Made by a program: the position numbers and the translations under genes. A DNA stretch of 64,000 nt from Candidatus Nitrosotalea okcheonensis (GTDB lineage: Archaea; Thermoproteota; Nitrososphaeria; Nitrososphaerales; Nitrosopumilaceae): contig NZ_LT841358.1 of NCBI RefSeq assembly GCF_900177045.1, positions 1,141,396 to 1,205,395 on the forward strand, given 5' to 3'. Within the stretch, counting starts at the first letter, position 1. Each line of letters opens with the position of its first letter. The notes beneath the pieces are model-generated. The model made no database searches. It was not told the DNA's origin and was given only the letters and a program-made list of their open reading frames with translations. This document shows positions 17,315-27,551 of the stretch, in pieces.

Positions 17315-19630
17315 ATGGAACCGACTATCAAGGAAACTGCTTGGAATCCTGAGATTGAGAAAGAAATTCTAAAACAATGGGAAGAATCTCACATTTATGA
17401 TTTCAAACCGGAGGGAGACATATTTGTAATTGACACTCCTCCGCCGTATCCATCAGGAAGACCATGGCACATTGGAGCTGCATCACACTATGCTCAGATA
17501 GATATGATTGCAAGAACTGCAAGAATGTTTGGAAAAAAAGTTCTATTCCCAATAGGAATTGATAGAAATGGTCTACCTGTTGAGCTATACACCGAGAAAA
17601 AACATGGAATTAGGATGCATGAGACAGAAAGGGGAGAGTTTCTCAAGCTTTGTGCAACAGCGCTAGATGATTTGGAGGCAGAGATGATACAAATCATGAA
17701 GAGTCTTGGCCTTAGCGGTAATTTTACAGAATATTACAGAACAGATTCTGAAAAATATCGTACCTTGACCCAATCTACATTCATTGACATGTGGAAAAAG
17801 GGACAGATCTACCTTGCAAATAGACCCAACAACTATGATTGGGTAACAGGCACCACCATAGCAGACGCCGAGATTGTCTACGAAGAGATTCCCACTAAAC
17901 TAGTTCACATGAAGTTCAAGGTAAAAGAGACAGAAAAAACCATGATCATTGCAAGCACTAGACCAGAGCTGTTATGCGCGTGTCAGACAGTGATTGTGAA
18001 TCCAGAAGATGAACGATATACAGACATTATTGGAAAAAAAGTCATCATCCCTCTGATAAACAGGGAAGTAGAGATCAGGACACACCCTTCCGCTGAAAAA
18101 GAATTTGGTTCTGGAGCAGTAATGGTCTGTAGTTATGGCGATCAAAATGATGTTGCATTATTTAGAGATCTCAAGCTAGAAGAAATTGCAGCAGTAGGAA
18201 TGAATGGTAGAATGAAAGAGGTTGCAGGACCATATGCAGGTCTCAAGGTAAAACAAGCAAGAGAAAAAATAATTGAAGACTTGCAAAACCAAGGTCTGGT
18301 AGAAAAAATAGAGAACATCAATCATCGAACTCCAATATCTGAGAGAAGTAAGACAGCAATTGAGATTATTTCCATGGAAGAATATTATCTAAAACAAAAA
18401 GATTCAGTTGACAAGATAAGGGAACTTGGTTCAAAGATTGATTTCCATCCTGCGATGCACAAGCAGATCTTGATGAATTGGCTGGAATCAATATCAATTG
18501 ACTGGCCAATCTCAAGAAGAAGATTTTATGGCACAGAAATACCCATTTGGTATTGTAAAAAATGCAACGAACCACATGTACCAGAATCTGGAAAATACTA
18601 TAGACCATGGAGAGATCCAAGTCCAATATCAAATTGTATCAAATGTGGTTTCACAGAATTTGTAGGTGAGCAGCGTACGTTTGACACTTGGATGGATTCT
18701 AGTGTATCGCCACTTTACATAACCAAATACAAGCAAGATGAGGAATTTTTCAAAAAAACATATCCTACTACTATAAGACCCCAATCAAAAGATATTGTCC
18801 GCACATGGCTATACTATACCATACTACGATGTGAACAACTCACTGGCAAGACACCATGGAGTGATGCGTGGATAATGGGATATGGTGTGGATGAACATGG
18901 TGCAAAGATGAGTAAAAGTAAGGGCAATGTGATTGATCCGCTACCAATAATACAAAAATTTGGTGCAGATACGTTCCGGTTCTGGAGTGCAAGTGAGATT
19001 AATCTGGGATATGATTTTAGATGCTCTGAACAAAAAATAGAGACAACCAGAAAATTCCTAAGCAAACTTTGGAATGTCTCAAGATTTCTGTCCGGATTTC
19101 CGGTAATAAAATCCGGAAAACTGAGTCCTTCTGACAAGTGGATACTCTCTGAGCTTGATAAGGTAATTGAAGAATGTAAAAAAGGATACAACGAATACAA
19201 TTTCTTTGTACCAGCTACTGCACTAAGAGAATTTGTCTGGAATCTTTTTGCTGCACATTATATTGAGATGGTAAAAGGAAGGGCGTATAGCTCTGGATTT
19301 ACAGAAGAAGAACGAGACGGGGCAATATTCACACTTCATAAGGTATTATCTTCAGTTTTGACACTGCTTGCACCAATTACGCCGTTTATCACAGATTATC
19401 TATGGCAGAATCTGTATTCTAAAAATACCATACATCATGAAAAATTTGTAGAACCTGATGGACACGAAGATTGGACAAGACATACAAAAGAGATAACTGA
19501 ATTCAATTCCGAAGTTTGGAACAAGAAAAAAAGTATGAGCCTATCACTAAAAGATACTGTAAAGATTGCGATTCCAACAGGCTTGGAACCCTTTGCAAAA
19601 GATCTCAAAGCCATGCACAACATTGTCTAG
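17315..19630 (+). CDS. valS: Valyl-tRNA synthetase
   Basis: 771 residues, class I. PPPYPSGRPWHIGAASHYAQ is the HIGH region, and KMSKSKGN binds ATP. A CP1 editing domain spans about 180-330, and a zinc ribbon CKKC/CIKC sits before KMSKS. It charges tRNA-Val and hydrolyses Thr-tRNA-Val. Short at the C-terminus compared with bacterial ValRS, which is usual in archaea. Tight coupling to the pterin gene suggests shared transcription. Confidence 0.93.
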   Translation: MEPTIKETAWNPEIEKEILKQWEESHIYDFKPEGDIFVIDTPPPYPSGRPWHIGAASHYAQIDMIARTARMFGKKVLFPIGIDRNGLPVELYTEKKHGIRMHETERGEFLKLCATALDDLEAEMIQIMKSLGLSGNFTEYYRTDSEKYRTLTQSTFIDMWKKGQIYLANRPNNYDWVTGTTIADAEIVYEEIPTKLVHMKFKVKETEKTMIIASTRPELLCACQTVIVNPEDERYTDIIGKKVIIPLINREVEIRTHPSAEKEFGSGAVMVCSYGDQNDVALFRDLKLEEIAAVGMNGRMKEVAGPYAGLKVKQAREKIIEDLQNQGLVEKIENINHRTPISERSKTAIEIISMEEYYLKQKDSVDKIRELGSKIDFHPAMHKQILMNWLESISIDWPISRRRFYGTEIPIWYCKKCNEPHVPESGKYYRPWRDPSPISNCIKCGFTEFVGEQRTFDTWMDSSVSPLYITKYKQDEEFFKKTYPTTIRPQSKDIVRTWLYYTILRCEQLTGKTPWSDAWIMGYGVDEHGAKMSKSKGNVIDPLPIIQKFGADTFRFWSASEINLGYDFRCSEQKIETTRKFLSKLWNVSRFLSGFPVIKSGKLSPSDKWILSELDKVIEECKKGYNEYNFFVPATALREFVWNLFAAHYIEMVKGRAYSSGFTEEERDGAIFTLHKVLSSVLTLLAPITPFITDYLWQNLYSKNTIHHEKFVEPDGHEDWTRHTKEITEFNSEVWNKKKSMSLSLKDTVKIAIPTGLEPFAKDLKAMHNIV

Positions 19631-19681
19631 ACAAAAAGACACAAATTAGAACTTAAATAACATGTGATCCACTTTTTGCAC

Positions 19682-20050
19682 ATGCCGCGAATTGTACACT
19701 TTGACATTCCTTCAGACAATCCAGAACTAGCACAGAAATTCTATCATGAAGTATTTGGATGGGAGTTTAACAAATGGGATGGTCCCATGGAATATTGGAT
19801 GATAAAGACAGGAGACGACAAACAAGCTGGAATTAATGGAGGTCTTGCGAGAAGAATGCCAGGACAGATAGGCATGACAAATACAATAGATGTTCCTTCC
19901 ATAGATGAATACACCAGCAAAATTATATCAAAAGGTGGTCAAGTACACACACCAAAGTTTCCAATTCCAGGAGTTGGGCACTTGGCGATATGTGCGGACA
20001 TTGATGGAAATATCTTTGGAATCATTCAGATGGATATTAGTGCAAAATAA
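19682..20050 (+). CDS. VOC-family (glyoxalase-like) protein
   Basis: 122 residues from ATG 19682, chosen because CTTAAATA lies 26-27 bases upstream; GTG 19664 also fits the frame. One VOC unit in two halves: IVHFDIPSDNPELAQKFYHE, then GHLAICADIDGNIFGIIQM. Such proteins bind metal and small substrates; the substrate is unknown. Confidence 0.8.
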   Translation: MPRIVHFDIPSDNPELAQKFYHEVFGWEFNKWDGPMEYWMIKTGDDKQAGINGGLARRMPGQIGMTNTIDVPSIDEYTSKIISKGGQVHTPKFPIPGVGHLAICADIDGNIFGIIQMDISAK

Positions 20051-20055
20051 AATTG

Positions 20056-20634
20056 TCAAACAGTTATTTTTACCAGTAATTTCGCAACATTAAAGCCAAT
20101 CTTTTTTACTTGTTCCTCTTGTTTTTTGTCTTGCAATGTTCCATCGGCATGGAATACTTCATGGGCTTTTGCTATTGCAATCTGATCCGGGATTACAATT
20201 ACACCAATATTTTCAAGAATTGCACGTACATGAACCATCCCACGAAGACCTCCAAGACCCCCTGGAGATGCACTCATTATTCCTGCAACCTTGCCCTTGA
20301 AACAAGCCAGAGGCTCTTCGCCTTCAACGGGTCTAGATACCCAATCAATTGTATTTTTGAGAACACCTGAGATAGAGCTGTTGTACTCTGGTGATGAAAT
20401 CAAAAATCCCTGATGTGACAACATCAAGTCCTTGAGCTTGCGTGCATTAGATGGAAGACCTTGCTGCTGTTCCAAATCTCCGTCATAAAGTGGCATTGCA
20501 AAATCTCGAAGATCAATTACAGTAACATCTGCACCACCCTCCATTGCACCACCTGTTGCAATTTTGACTAGTTTTTTATTAAACGAATCAGTGCGAGTGC
20601 TTCCAGCAAATGCAAGAATTTTTGGTTTTACCAA
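20056..20634 (-). CDS. NADPH-dependent FMN reductase
   Basis: 192 residues, flavodoxin-like. FAGSTRTDSFNKKL binds FMN phosphate, SPEYNSSISGVLKNTIDW is the family signature, and a GGLGG loop follows. Reduces flavin or quinones with NADPH. Transcribed toward the VOC gene. Confidence 0.88.
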   Translation of the reverse strand: MVKPKILAFAGSTRTDSFNKKLVKIATGGAMEGGADVTVIDLRDFAMPLYDGDLEQQQGLPSNARKLKDLMLSHQGFLISSPEYNSSISGVLKNTIDWVSRPVEGEEPLACFKGKVAGIMSASPGGLGGLRGMVHVRAILENIGVIVIPDQIAIAKAHEVFHADGTLQDKKQEEQVKKIGFNVAKLLVKITV

Positions 20635-20734
20635 TTATAGTTTGACGTGATTATAGTTTAACAAGTTTTCTTTTGTATTATCAGACATTCATTTGAGGCG
20701 TTCTTTAAATAACAATTTCATCTTTCACAAAGAG

Positions 20735-21733
20735 TTGAAGGCTGTAATCATCAGAAAGCATGGTGGACCAGAGGTCTTGTCGTATGAAGAAATTCCAGAT
20801 CCTGTTCCTAAAAAAGGGCATGCTCTAGTCAAGGTAAATTATTGCGCAGTGAATCACTTGGATATTTGGGTGAGAAATGGAATTCCTGGCAAGACAGTAT
20901 CATTTCCACACATTCTTGGTTGCGATGTTAGTGGTACTTTGATAGAGGGATTTGGAGGTCTCAAAAAGGATGACAAGGTGATAATATATCCAGCAGTTGA
21001 CAGCAATGTTGCACGAGTATCTTTTGGAATCATCGGAGGGTTTGGAAGATATGAAGGTGGTTATGCTGAAATCATCCAGATTCCAAAAAAAAACATAATA
21101 AAAAAACCAAGTTGGTTCTCAGATCAAGAGGCTGCTTCAATTAATATCTCATATCTTACAGCGTGGAACATGTTAGAGAAATCAAGATGTAAAAAAGATG
21201 ACATTGTTTTGATCTGGGGTGCAAACAGTGGAGTTGGCTCGGCTGCAATCTTGCTTGCAAAAGCAAAGGGTCTGAAGACCATTGCTATTGCATCTGACAA
21301 GAACAAGGTAGAATTTGCAAAAAAACTTGGGGCAGACTTTGTCATAGATAGAAATGCCAAAGATGTAACATCTGAGGTTCTAAAGTTTACAGATCAGGTA
21401 GGAGTGGATATTGTAATTGATCACGTTGGAGCACAGACATGGCCCACAAGCCTCGAAGTCCTCAAGGTAAAGGGGAGAATGATTGCATGTGGAACCACGA
21501 CTGGAGGAGAAGCAGTGGTAAACATCAGATCATTTTATAGTAAAGAGGCTCAGATAATTGGTGCATATTTGGGATCAAAATCACAGCTTGTTGCATTACA
21601 TAAATTCATGAAATTAAAAAAAATCAAACCCATAATTGATAGCATATTTGATCTAAAGGATGCCAAACTTGCACAGCAAAAGATGGAAAAAAGCAACCAG
21701 TTTGGAAAAATTTTGTTGCAAGTATCTAGCTGA
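20735..21733 (+). CDS. MDR-family zinc-type alcohol dehydrogenase/quinone reductase
   Basis: 332 residues from TTG 20735. TTTAAATA at 20704-20711 lies 27-28 bases before it, and the protein then opens as the family does (LKAVIIRKHGGPEVL); TTG 20693 is less likely. GroES-like domain, then Rossmann domain with GANSGVGSAAILLAKAKG. Catalytic zinc Cys replaced in part (GCDVSG retained), so it may be a quinone reductase or enoyl reductase. Confidence 0.82.
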   Translation: MKAVIIRKHGGPEVLSYEEIPDPVPKKGHALVKVNYCAVNHLDIWVRNGIPGKTVSFPHILGCDVSGTLIEGFGGLKKDDKVIIYPAVDSNVARVSFGIIGGFGRYEGGYAEIIQIPKKNIIKKPSWFSDQEAASINISYLTAWNMLEKSRCKKDDIVLIWGANSGVGSAAILLAKAKGLKTIAIASDKNKVEFAKKLGADFVIDRNAKDVTSEVLKFTDQVGVDIVIDHVGAQTWPTSLEVLKVKGRMIACGTTTGGEAVVNIRSFYSKEAQIIGAYLGSKSQLVALHKFMKLKKIKPIIDSIFDLKDAKLAQQKMEKSNQFGKILLQVSS

Positions 21734-21959
21734 CAAATTTTCTGCATTCACAATCAAGGACAAGACAAGTTTCACTGTGTCTTATGTGGTCATCTAGTCC
21801 ATGACCACAATTGACATTTTTGCACGTATACCTACTTTTTTCCCTCTCTACAACCTTACGGGCAATTTGATTTGCTTTTTCTTTTGAATATCCCTTTTTG
21901 TCAATGTAATAGTGAACTACCCTATTGTAGAGTTCATTAGGATCAAAGATATGACTCAT
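21726..21959 (-). CDS. Small Cys/His protein, 77 residues
   Basis: N-terminal helical part (NRVVHYYIDKKGYSKEKANQ), C-terminal zinc-site candidates CKNVNCGHGLDDHIRH and CLVLDCECRKF. Likely zinc-binding; no family known to me. Overlaps the dehydrogenase end by 8 bases and lies before aconitase on the same strand. Confidence 0.6.
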   Translation of the reverse strand: MSHIFDPNELYNRVVHYYIDKKGYSKEKANQIARKVVEREKSRYTCKNVNCGHGLDDHIRHSETCLVLDCECRKFVS

Positions 21960-21994
21960 TGATAGAAAATAACGTCCTCCAAACTATTAGTTCT

Positions 21995-24277
21995 TTAGTT
22001 GGCCTGTGCTTCTCGTTCACGCAATATATTCAAAGCAGAGCCTGCCTGGAACCATTTTATCTGAAAGTCATTGTAGGAATGCTTTAGCATGATCTCATCT
22101 TTTGTACCATCTTTATGGTATAACACACATCCGATATTTTTTCCAGGTTGCATTTGAGATAAATCCAGTATGCTTATTTTATCAGTTTCCTGGACTTTAT
22201 CATAATCAGATGAATTGACAAAAGTGAGTGCTAGTACTCCTTGTTTTTTTAGATTTGTTTCATGTATGCGTGCAAAACTTCGTGCAATAACTGCCGCACA
22301 TCCAAGATATCTCGGAGACATGGCAGCGTGTTCTCTACTGCTTCCTTCCCCATAATTATTGTCACCTATTACAATCCACTTGAGATTCTTCTCTTTGTAT
22401 TGTCTTGCTATAACTGGAAATGATTCAGTATTCCCATTTAGCAGATTCTTTCCCTTACCAACATCGTTTGTAAATGCATTGACTGCACCAAGGAATATGT
22501 TGTCACTAATTTTGTCAATATGTCCGCGTAATGATAACCATGCACCTGCTGGAGATATGTGATCTGTTGTGCATTTACCTTTTGCCTTTAGTAAAAGTGG
22601 CAAATCCACAAAATCTTTACCATCCCATTTCATAAATGGAGCTAGTTTTTGCAATCTCCCACTTGAAGGATTTATGGCAACTTCTACATCATCAGGGTTT
22701 GTAGCAGGTGGAACATAGATTTGACCTATGTTTGAAAATCCCTTTGTTGGTACCTCTGGTGCTTTTTTTGGCGGTTCTAGCATGAACTCTTTTCCGTCAG
22801 AACCCTTTAGAGTATCTTTTAGCGGATTAAATGATAATCGACCGCCAAGAGCAAGAGCTACAATCAACTCAGGACTGCCCATAAAGGCCATTGTCTCCCT
22901 CCTACCATCATTACGTCCGGGAAAATTTCGGTTAAATGAGGTAATGATAGTATTTGGTTCTCCAGGTTTTATCTCTGGCCTATTCCATTGTCCTATGCAT
23001 GGTCCACATGCATTAGCTAATACGGTCGCACCAATCTCATTTAGAGTGTGCATCTGTCCATCTCGTTCAATCGTCGCTCTAATTTGTTCAGAACCTGGTG
23101 TTACAAGGAGCGGGATCCTTACATTCATTCCATGTGATTTTGCTTGCTCTGCAATAGACGCGGCTCTTGTCATGTCTTCATAAGATGAATTTGTACAACT
23201 GCCGATAAGAGCTACAGAAATACTATCAAGATATTTGTTCTTCTTGACATCTTCCGCAAGTGCAGATATTGGTCTTGCAAGATCTGGTGTGTGAGGACCT
23301 GCGATGTATGGCTCTAGTGTAGATAGATCAATCTCTATCACTTTATCAAAATATTTTTCTGGATTTTGTTCAACTTCGGGATCTGCAACAAGAATATCTC
23401 GATGCTTGTTTGCAAGATCTGCAATTTGTTCACGATTAGTAGACTTGAGATAAACTTCCATTCTGTCATCATATGGAAATACGGAACATGTCGCACCAAT
23501 TTCTGCACCCATGTTTGTTATTGTGGCTTTTCCAGTACAACTAATTGATTTGGTACCAGGTCCAAAGTATTCTACTATGGCATTTGTTCCACCAGATACT
23601 GTAAGCTTCCATGCTACATACAATATGATATCTTTTGGTGCAACCCATCCATTCAGCTCCCCTTTGAGGTGTATACCAATTCTTTTAGGATACAATAGTT
23701 CCCATGGAAAACCTGCCATTACTTCTGTTGCATCAAGTCCGCCCACTCCAACAGCAAGCATGCCCAGACCGCCTGCATTTGGCGTATGTGAATCAGTTCC
23801 AATCATTAGTCCACCAGGAAAGGCATAGTTTTCAAGTACGACTTGGTGGATAATTCCTGCACCGGGTTTCCAGAATCCTATTCCATATTTTCTTGAGGAT
23901 GATTCAAGGAATTTGTATACTTCGCTGTTTTCATCTAGTGCAACTTTAATGTCTACATCTCCATTAACTTTGGCTCTAATGAGATGATCACAGTGAACAG
24001 TTGTTGGAAGTGTACTTCGCTTTAGACCTGATTGCATGAATTGCAGAATTACCATTTGACCTGTAACATCTTGTAATGCAACTCTATCTGGTCGTAGAAG
24101 CGAGTAGCTTTTACCCGGTTCTAGATCTTTTGCACTCTCCATATCATCAAGATGGCCAACAAGAATTTTTTCAGTCAGAGTAAGCGGCCTATTGACTAGT
24201 TTTTTATATTTTGAAATGTTCTCTTCAATTTTTTTGTAAACCTTTGAAACTAGTTCTGGAGTTGTCTCTATTTCCAT
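21995..24277 (-). CDS. acn: Aconitate hydratase
   Basis: 760 residues from ATG 24277 (a TTG at 24295 adds six). Mitochondrial-type aconitase. Fe-S ligands in IGSCTNSS and ACGPCIGQW, TDSHTPNAGG, and the swivel domain with GDNNYGEGSSREHAA. It interconverts citrate and isocitrate in the TCA cycle. Divergent small genes lie on its 5' side. Confidence 0.95.
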   Translation of the reverse strand: MEIETTPELVSKVYKKIEENISKYKKLVNRPLTLTEKILVGHLDDMESAKDLEPGKSYSLLRPDRVALQDVTGQMVILQFMQSGLKRSTLPTTVHCDHLIRAKVNGDVDIKVALDENSEVYKFLESSSRKYGIGFWKPGAGIIHQVVLENYAFPGGLMIGTDSHTPNAGGLGMLAVGVGGLDATEVMAGFPWELLYPKRIGIHLKGELNGWVAPKDIILYVAWKLTVSGGTNAIVEYFGPGTKSISCTGKATITNMGAEIGATCSVFPYDDRMEVYLKSTNREQIADLANKHRDILVADPEVEQNPEKYFDKVIEIDLSTLEPYIAGPHTPDLARPISALAEDVKKNKYLDSISVALIGSCTNSSYEDMTRAASIAEQAKSHGMNVRIPLLVTPGSEQIRATIERDGQMHTLNEIGATVLANACGPCIGQWNRPEIKPGEPNTIITSFNRNFPGRNDGRRETMAFMGSPELIVALALGGRLSFNPLKDTLKGSDGKEFMLEPPKKAPEVPTKGFSNIGQIYVPPATNPDDVEVAINPSSGRLQKLAPFMKWDGKDFVDLPLLLKAKGKCTTDHISPAGAWLSLRGHIDKISDNIFLGAVNAFTNDVGKGKNLLNGNTESFPVIARQYKEKNLKWIVIGDNNYGEGSSREHAAMSPRYLGCAAVIARSFARIHETNLKKQGVLALTFVNSSDYDKVQETDKISILDLSQMQPGKNIGCVLYHKDGTKDEIMLKHSYNDFQIKWFQAGSALNILREREAQAN

Positions 24278-24356
24278 CACAATAACAATATACAATCAAT
24301 TCGAATTTAATATAAACGGTATAACTACTTTTTATTTTAGATCATTTTAGTAATAA

Positions 24357-24575
24357 TTATTTCACATCTTCCATGTTGAAACGTACTATATTAGAAGAAA
24401 TTCTGATTATAGAGTCTTTTTTGAACTTGTATTGTTTTTTCTCATCTATTTTTGTCCATAGGTACAAATTTGCAGGTTCATCTTTTGCCTCATAATACGT
24501 CTTCATGTCAGATTCTGAGGAATCCCACTTGCCATCTAACTCACACCTGATGAACTCAATATATGTAATCTTCAT
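24357..24575 (-). CDS. Hypothetical 72-residue protein
   Basis: Beta-rich, charged, no Cys motif: MKITYIEFIRCELDGKWDSS through YLWTKIDEKKQYKFKKDS. No domain recognised. It lies between aconitase and an ArsR-type regulator, all on the minus strand. Confidence 0.5.
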   Translation of the reverse strand: MKITYIEFIRCELDGKWDSSESDMKTYYEAKDEPANLYLWTKIDEKKQYKFKKDSIIRISSNIVRFNMEDVK

Positions 24576-24598
24576 TTGCTTGTAACCTCACATATTTA

Positions 24599-25276
24599 CT
24601 ATATGTCAATTTCTTCCACAAGATCTCTCATTTTACCACTATCCATTTTATTTTGCAAGTCTTTGAGGGCAGTTTTTACTTCAGATTTATTTTCACCAAG
24701 CGTTTTTGTTAGCTCGATTAAAGATGAAGGCGTATTCCTCATCATGGTATACACAATTTTTCTTTCCATGTCTGAAAAGTTTTCCTTGCCAATTTGATGA
24801 ATTTTGTGCAATATTATTTGTCGAATAACTTTCAAATCATTAATTCTACCCTGCAGGTTTTCGATTTCTTCATCCATTTCTGCTAGGTTATTTCTAAGAC
24901 TCCAAAGTGCAAGGCTAGGATCATTTGAGATTTGTTTGAATCTATTCTCAAATAACTTTTGAGATCTGTTGTCATGTATTTTTTCTTCATAGTCTATAGT
25001 AAATTCGTCTTCTGAAAGGGAAATTGATAGATTAAATGATGAATTTAGACGATAGTACTTTCTGTCAGGTGCTCCGAATTTACTTTTCTCACCATATGTG
25101 CTAACAAAACCAGTGTCTTCCAGTGTTTGCATATGGCGCAGCATGGCCTGCTGTCCAATTCCTATTTGTTTTGAAACTTGGTTAAAATACATCGATTCAT
25201 TAGAAAGAGTGGATAGAATATCTCTCCTAGCCTTGTTTCCAAGTACGTGGAAAATTGAGTCTATTTGATTGTGCAT
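24599..25276 (-). CDS. ArsR-type transcription regulator with C-terminal helical domain
   Basis: 225 residues. Residues 1-75 are a winged helix: VLGNKARRDILSTLSNES, recognition QVSKQIGIGQQAMLRHMQ, wing APDRKYYRLNSS. The rest is mostly helical (coiled coil about 125-165) with a second possible HTH near IVYTMMRNTPSSLIELTKTL. Ends are close to the thermosome gene, which is upstream on the same strand (gap 21 bases), so they could be co-transcribed. Confidence 0.75.
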   Translation of the reverse strand: MHNQIDSIFHVLGNKARRDILSTLSNESMYFNQVSKQIGIGQQAMLRHMQTLEDTGFVSTYGEKSKFGAPDRKYYRLNSSFNLSISLSEDEFTIDYEEKIHDNRSQKLFENRFKQISNDPSLALWSLRNNLAEMDEEIENLQGRINDLKVIRQIILHKIHQIGKENFSDMERKIVYTMMRNTPSSLIELTKTLGENKSEVKTALKDLQNKMDSGKMRDLVEEIDI

Positions 25277-25297
25277 GCCAATAAAAAGAAAAAGGAA

Positions 25298-26947
25298 TTA
25301 CATATCCATTCCGGACATGTCCCCCCCTGGGCCTCCATAACCTCCAGGTTTTGGTATTTCTCTTGATTTTGATGCCGCAATCACATCATCGATTCGTAAT
25401 ATCATACAAGCAGTCTCTGTTGCTGCACTTATGACCTGTTCTTTGACAGCAAGTGGCTCATAGATGTCTCTTGTAGATAGATCACCGACCTTTGCGGCGG
25501 TGACATCAATTCCATAGATTGCCTTACCGGAAGCACTCTTGGAACGCAAATCCACTTGAGTGTCAAGTGGATCCATTCCTGTATTTTCTGCCAAGACTAG
25601 TGGTATGGTTTCTATTCCATCTGCAAACTTTTGTGCAGCCAGCTGTGCCCTACCCTCAAGAGTGTTAGCCCATTCTCTTATCTTGTAAGCAACATGTGCC
25701 TCAGGGGCACCTCCGCCTACAACAATTTTGGGATAAACAACTGCATCCTTTACTGCCATCAGTGCATCATGAACAGATCTCTCTGCTTCATCCACTATTC
25801 TTTGAGAACCCCCTCGTACAAGAATGCTCACAGCTTTTGGATTTTTGCATTCTTCCACAAATACCCATCTATCTGTCTCAACAAGTCTTTCTTCTACTAG
25901 GTTAGCAGCTCCAAGATCGTTGGCAGTAAGTTCTGTTACATTTGAAACAATTCGTGCTCCTGTTGCTTTTGCAAGTTTTGTCATATCGCTTTCTTTTATT
26001 CTTCGTACTGCCAAGATTCCAGCCTTTTGCAGATAGTGTTGTGCCATGTCATCAATTCCTTTCTGGCACAAAACGACATTTGCACCAGACTGGGTTATTT
26101 TGTCAGTCATTTTCTTTATCATCTTGTTCTCTTCATCAATGAATAGTTGCATCTGGTCTGGAGAATTGATGTTAATCTTTGCATCAAACTCTGTCTTTTC
26201 TATTTCCAATGGTGCATTGAGAAGTACAATCTTGGCATTCTCAATCCTCTTTGGCATTGCACCATGTACAACTTCCTTGTCAAGAACAATTCCTTGGATG
26301 AGTTTTGTGTCCCGGATTGAACCTCCGCTCTTTTTTTCAACCTTGATGTTGTCAATATCTACTCTGTATTTGTCTCCTGATTTTTCTGCAACTGCCAAGA
26401 TTGAATCCACTACTACATCAGCTAGTTCGGATGAGTTTGTTGAAACTAGCTTTGATGCAAGTGTAGTGGTAGCAATCTTCTTCAAATATTTCTTGTCTCG
26501 TGGGTCAATCAGGGTTGCTATTTGTCTTAGCACCTCTATTGCTTTCTCAGATGCTTTCTTGAAGCCGTCTACGACCAGCGTAGGATGAACATTCTTGGTC
26601 ACAAGATCTTCTGCTTTTTCTAGTAGTGCACCTGCAAGAACTACAGTTGATGTAGTACCATCTCCCACTTCATTGTCAGTAGCTTTGCTTATCTCTACCA
26701 TCATCTTAGCTGCAGGGTGCTGTACATCAATCTCCTTTAGGATTGTTGCACCATCATTTGTAATGGTGACATCCCCAAGAGTGTCTACCAGCATCTTGTC
26801 CATGCCTCTTGGACCAAGACTGGTTCGTACCAGCTCTGAAACTAGTTTTGCTGCTTGGATATTGTTTCTTTGGGCATCATTTCCCTTTGTTTGCGTTGAT
26901 CCTTCCTTTAGAAGGATGATTGGAGTTTGTTGTGTTGGTAACGTCAT
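25298..26947 (-). CDS. Thermosome (group II chaperonin) subunit
   Basis: 549 residues. [13 protein letters not shown] and [13 protein letters not shown] form the ATP site, with VVGGGAPE; Gly/Met-rich tail [12 protein letters not shown]. Forms double-ring chaperonins that fold proteins in an enclosed chamber. A TTAAAATATT box about 39 bases upstream of ATG suggests a short leader. The promoter side contains inverted repeats. Confidence 0.95.
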   Translation of the reverse strand: MTLPTQQTPIILLKEGSTQTKGNDAQRNNIQAAKLVSELVRTSLGPRGMDKMLVDTLGDVTITNDGATILKEIDVQHPAAKMMVEISKATDNEVGDGTTSTVVLAGALLEKAEDLVTKNVHPTLVVDGFKKASEKAIEVLRQIATLIDPRDKKYLKKIATTTLASKLVSTNSSELADVVVDSILAVAEKSGDKYRVDIDNIKVEKKSGGSIRDTKLIQGIVLDKEVVHGAMPKRIENAKIVLLNAPLEIEKTEFDAKININSPDQMQLFIDEENKMIKKMTDKITQSGANVVLCQKGIDDMAQHYLQKAGILAVRRIKESDMTKLAKATGARIVSNVTELTANDLGAANLVEERLVETDRWVFVEECKNPKAVSILVRGGSQRIVDEAERSVHDALMAVKDAVVYPKIVVGGGAPEAHVAYKIREWANTLEGRAQLAAQKFADGIETIPLVLAENTGMDPLDTQVDLRSKSASGKAIYGIDVTAAKVGDLSTRDIYEPLAVKEQVISAATETACMILRIDDVIAASKSREIPKPGGYGGPGGDMSGMDM

Positions 26948-27020
26948 ATTGTATCACGTTGGTCACATAATGTGTGTAAGGAATATTTTAATTTTACGAC
27001 AAATGTGTTTTAGAAAGATT

Positions 27021-27076
27021 GGTTCGATCCAATAAATTGTAGGAGAGTAGGAGAATTGTGAATCGTGGATCGAACC
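27021..27076. repeat. Perfect 11-base inverted repeat upstream of the thermosome
   Basis: GGTTCGATCCA (27021-27031) is repeated inverted as TGGATCGAACC (27066-27076), 34 bases apart. The left arm can also fold locally as ATTGG/CCAAT around TTCGAT, like a tRNA T-arm. It lies 74-129 bases upstream of the chaperonin start. Could be an operator or part of a small RNA. Confidence 0.4.
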
Positions 27077-27274
27077 TGGATCTATTACATTTTTAAAAAT
27101 TTATTTTTTATGGATAATTGATCCATCTATTTTTCAACTTTCAAATAATTTGAAATGTGTTTTAATTTTTTTATGTGATAAACCATATTTGAAAAAATAA
27201 TTTTAAACAGAATAAAAATCATGATAAAAAAAATTATGTAAAATTTTAAATATTTGAAAGTAGATTATATTGTC

Positions 27275-27405
27275 ATGGCGGAAAAGTCAAGACAGATGAC
27301 TTGAAAACCGCGTGACCCAGCAGAGTACAACTGTGGACATCGGCGCAGCGGCGTCCTGATGCTTGGGAGGGAATCTCCCCGTGTTCTGCTAATGGGTCAC
27401 GCCAT
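27275..27405 (+). ncRNA. Structured RNA of unknown family, about 131 nt
   Basis: GC-rich island in very AT-rich DNA. Closing helix ATGGCG (27275-27280) with CGCCAT (27400-27405). Hairpin AAGTCA/TGACTT (27284-27302). Long arm GTGACCCAGCAGA (27312-27324) with TCTGCT...GGGTCAC (27385-27400). The long arm encloses GGAC/GTCC and GGGAG/CTCCC stems. TAGATTATATT lies just upstream as a promoter candidate. No long open frame. The conserved motifs of 5S, SRP and RNase P RNA are not seen. The other strand could fold too; the TATA favours plus. Confidence 0.6.
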
Positions 27406-27551
27406 TTAATTTTAATAAACCTCATATTTTGATAGTAATTTCATAGATGAAATTGGTAGATTGTTTTAATGCTAGTGTATTGAATAATTATTACGATTAA
27501 TAATTTTTACATCACATAAGTATACTGATTATCAAAAAAAGAAAAGACGGT

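Noticed and set aside
22728-23183. 151-codon open frame opposite aconitase
   Set aside because: Antisense shadow; aconitase motifs fill the other strand.
26046-26588. 180-codon open frame opposite the thermosome gene
   Set aside because: Mirror of the strong codon bias of the chaperonin gene; Ser/Phe-rich translation without domain.
27275-27405. 5S, SRP or RNase P RNA
   Set aside because: Length or three-way shape is suggestive, but none of the conserved sequence motifs of these RNAs is found.
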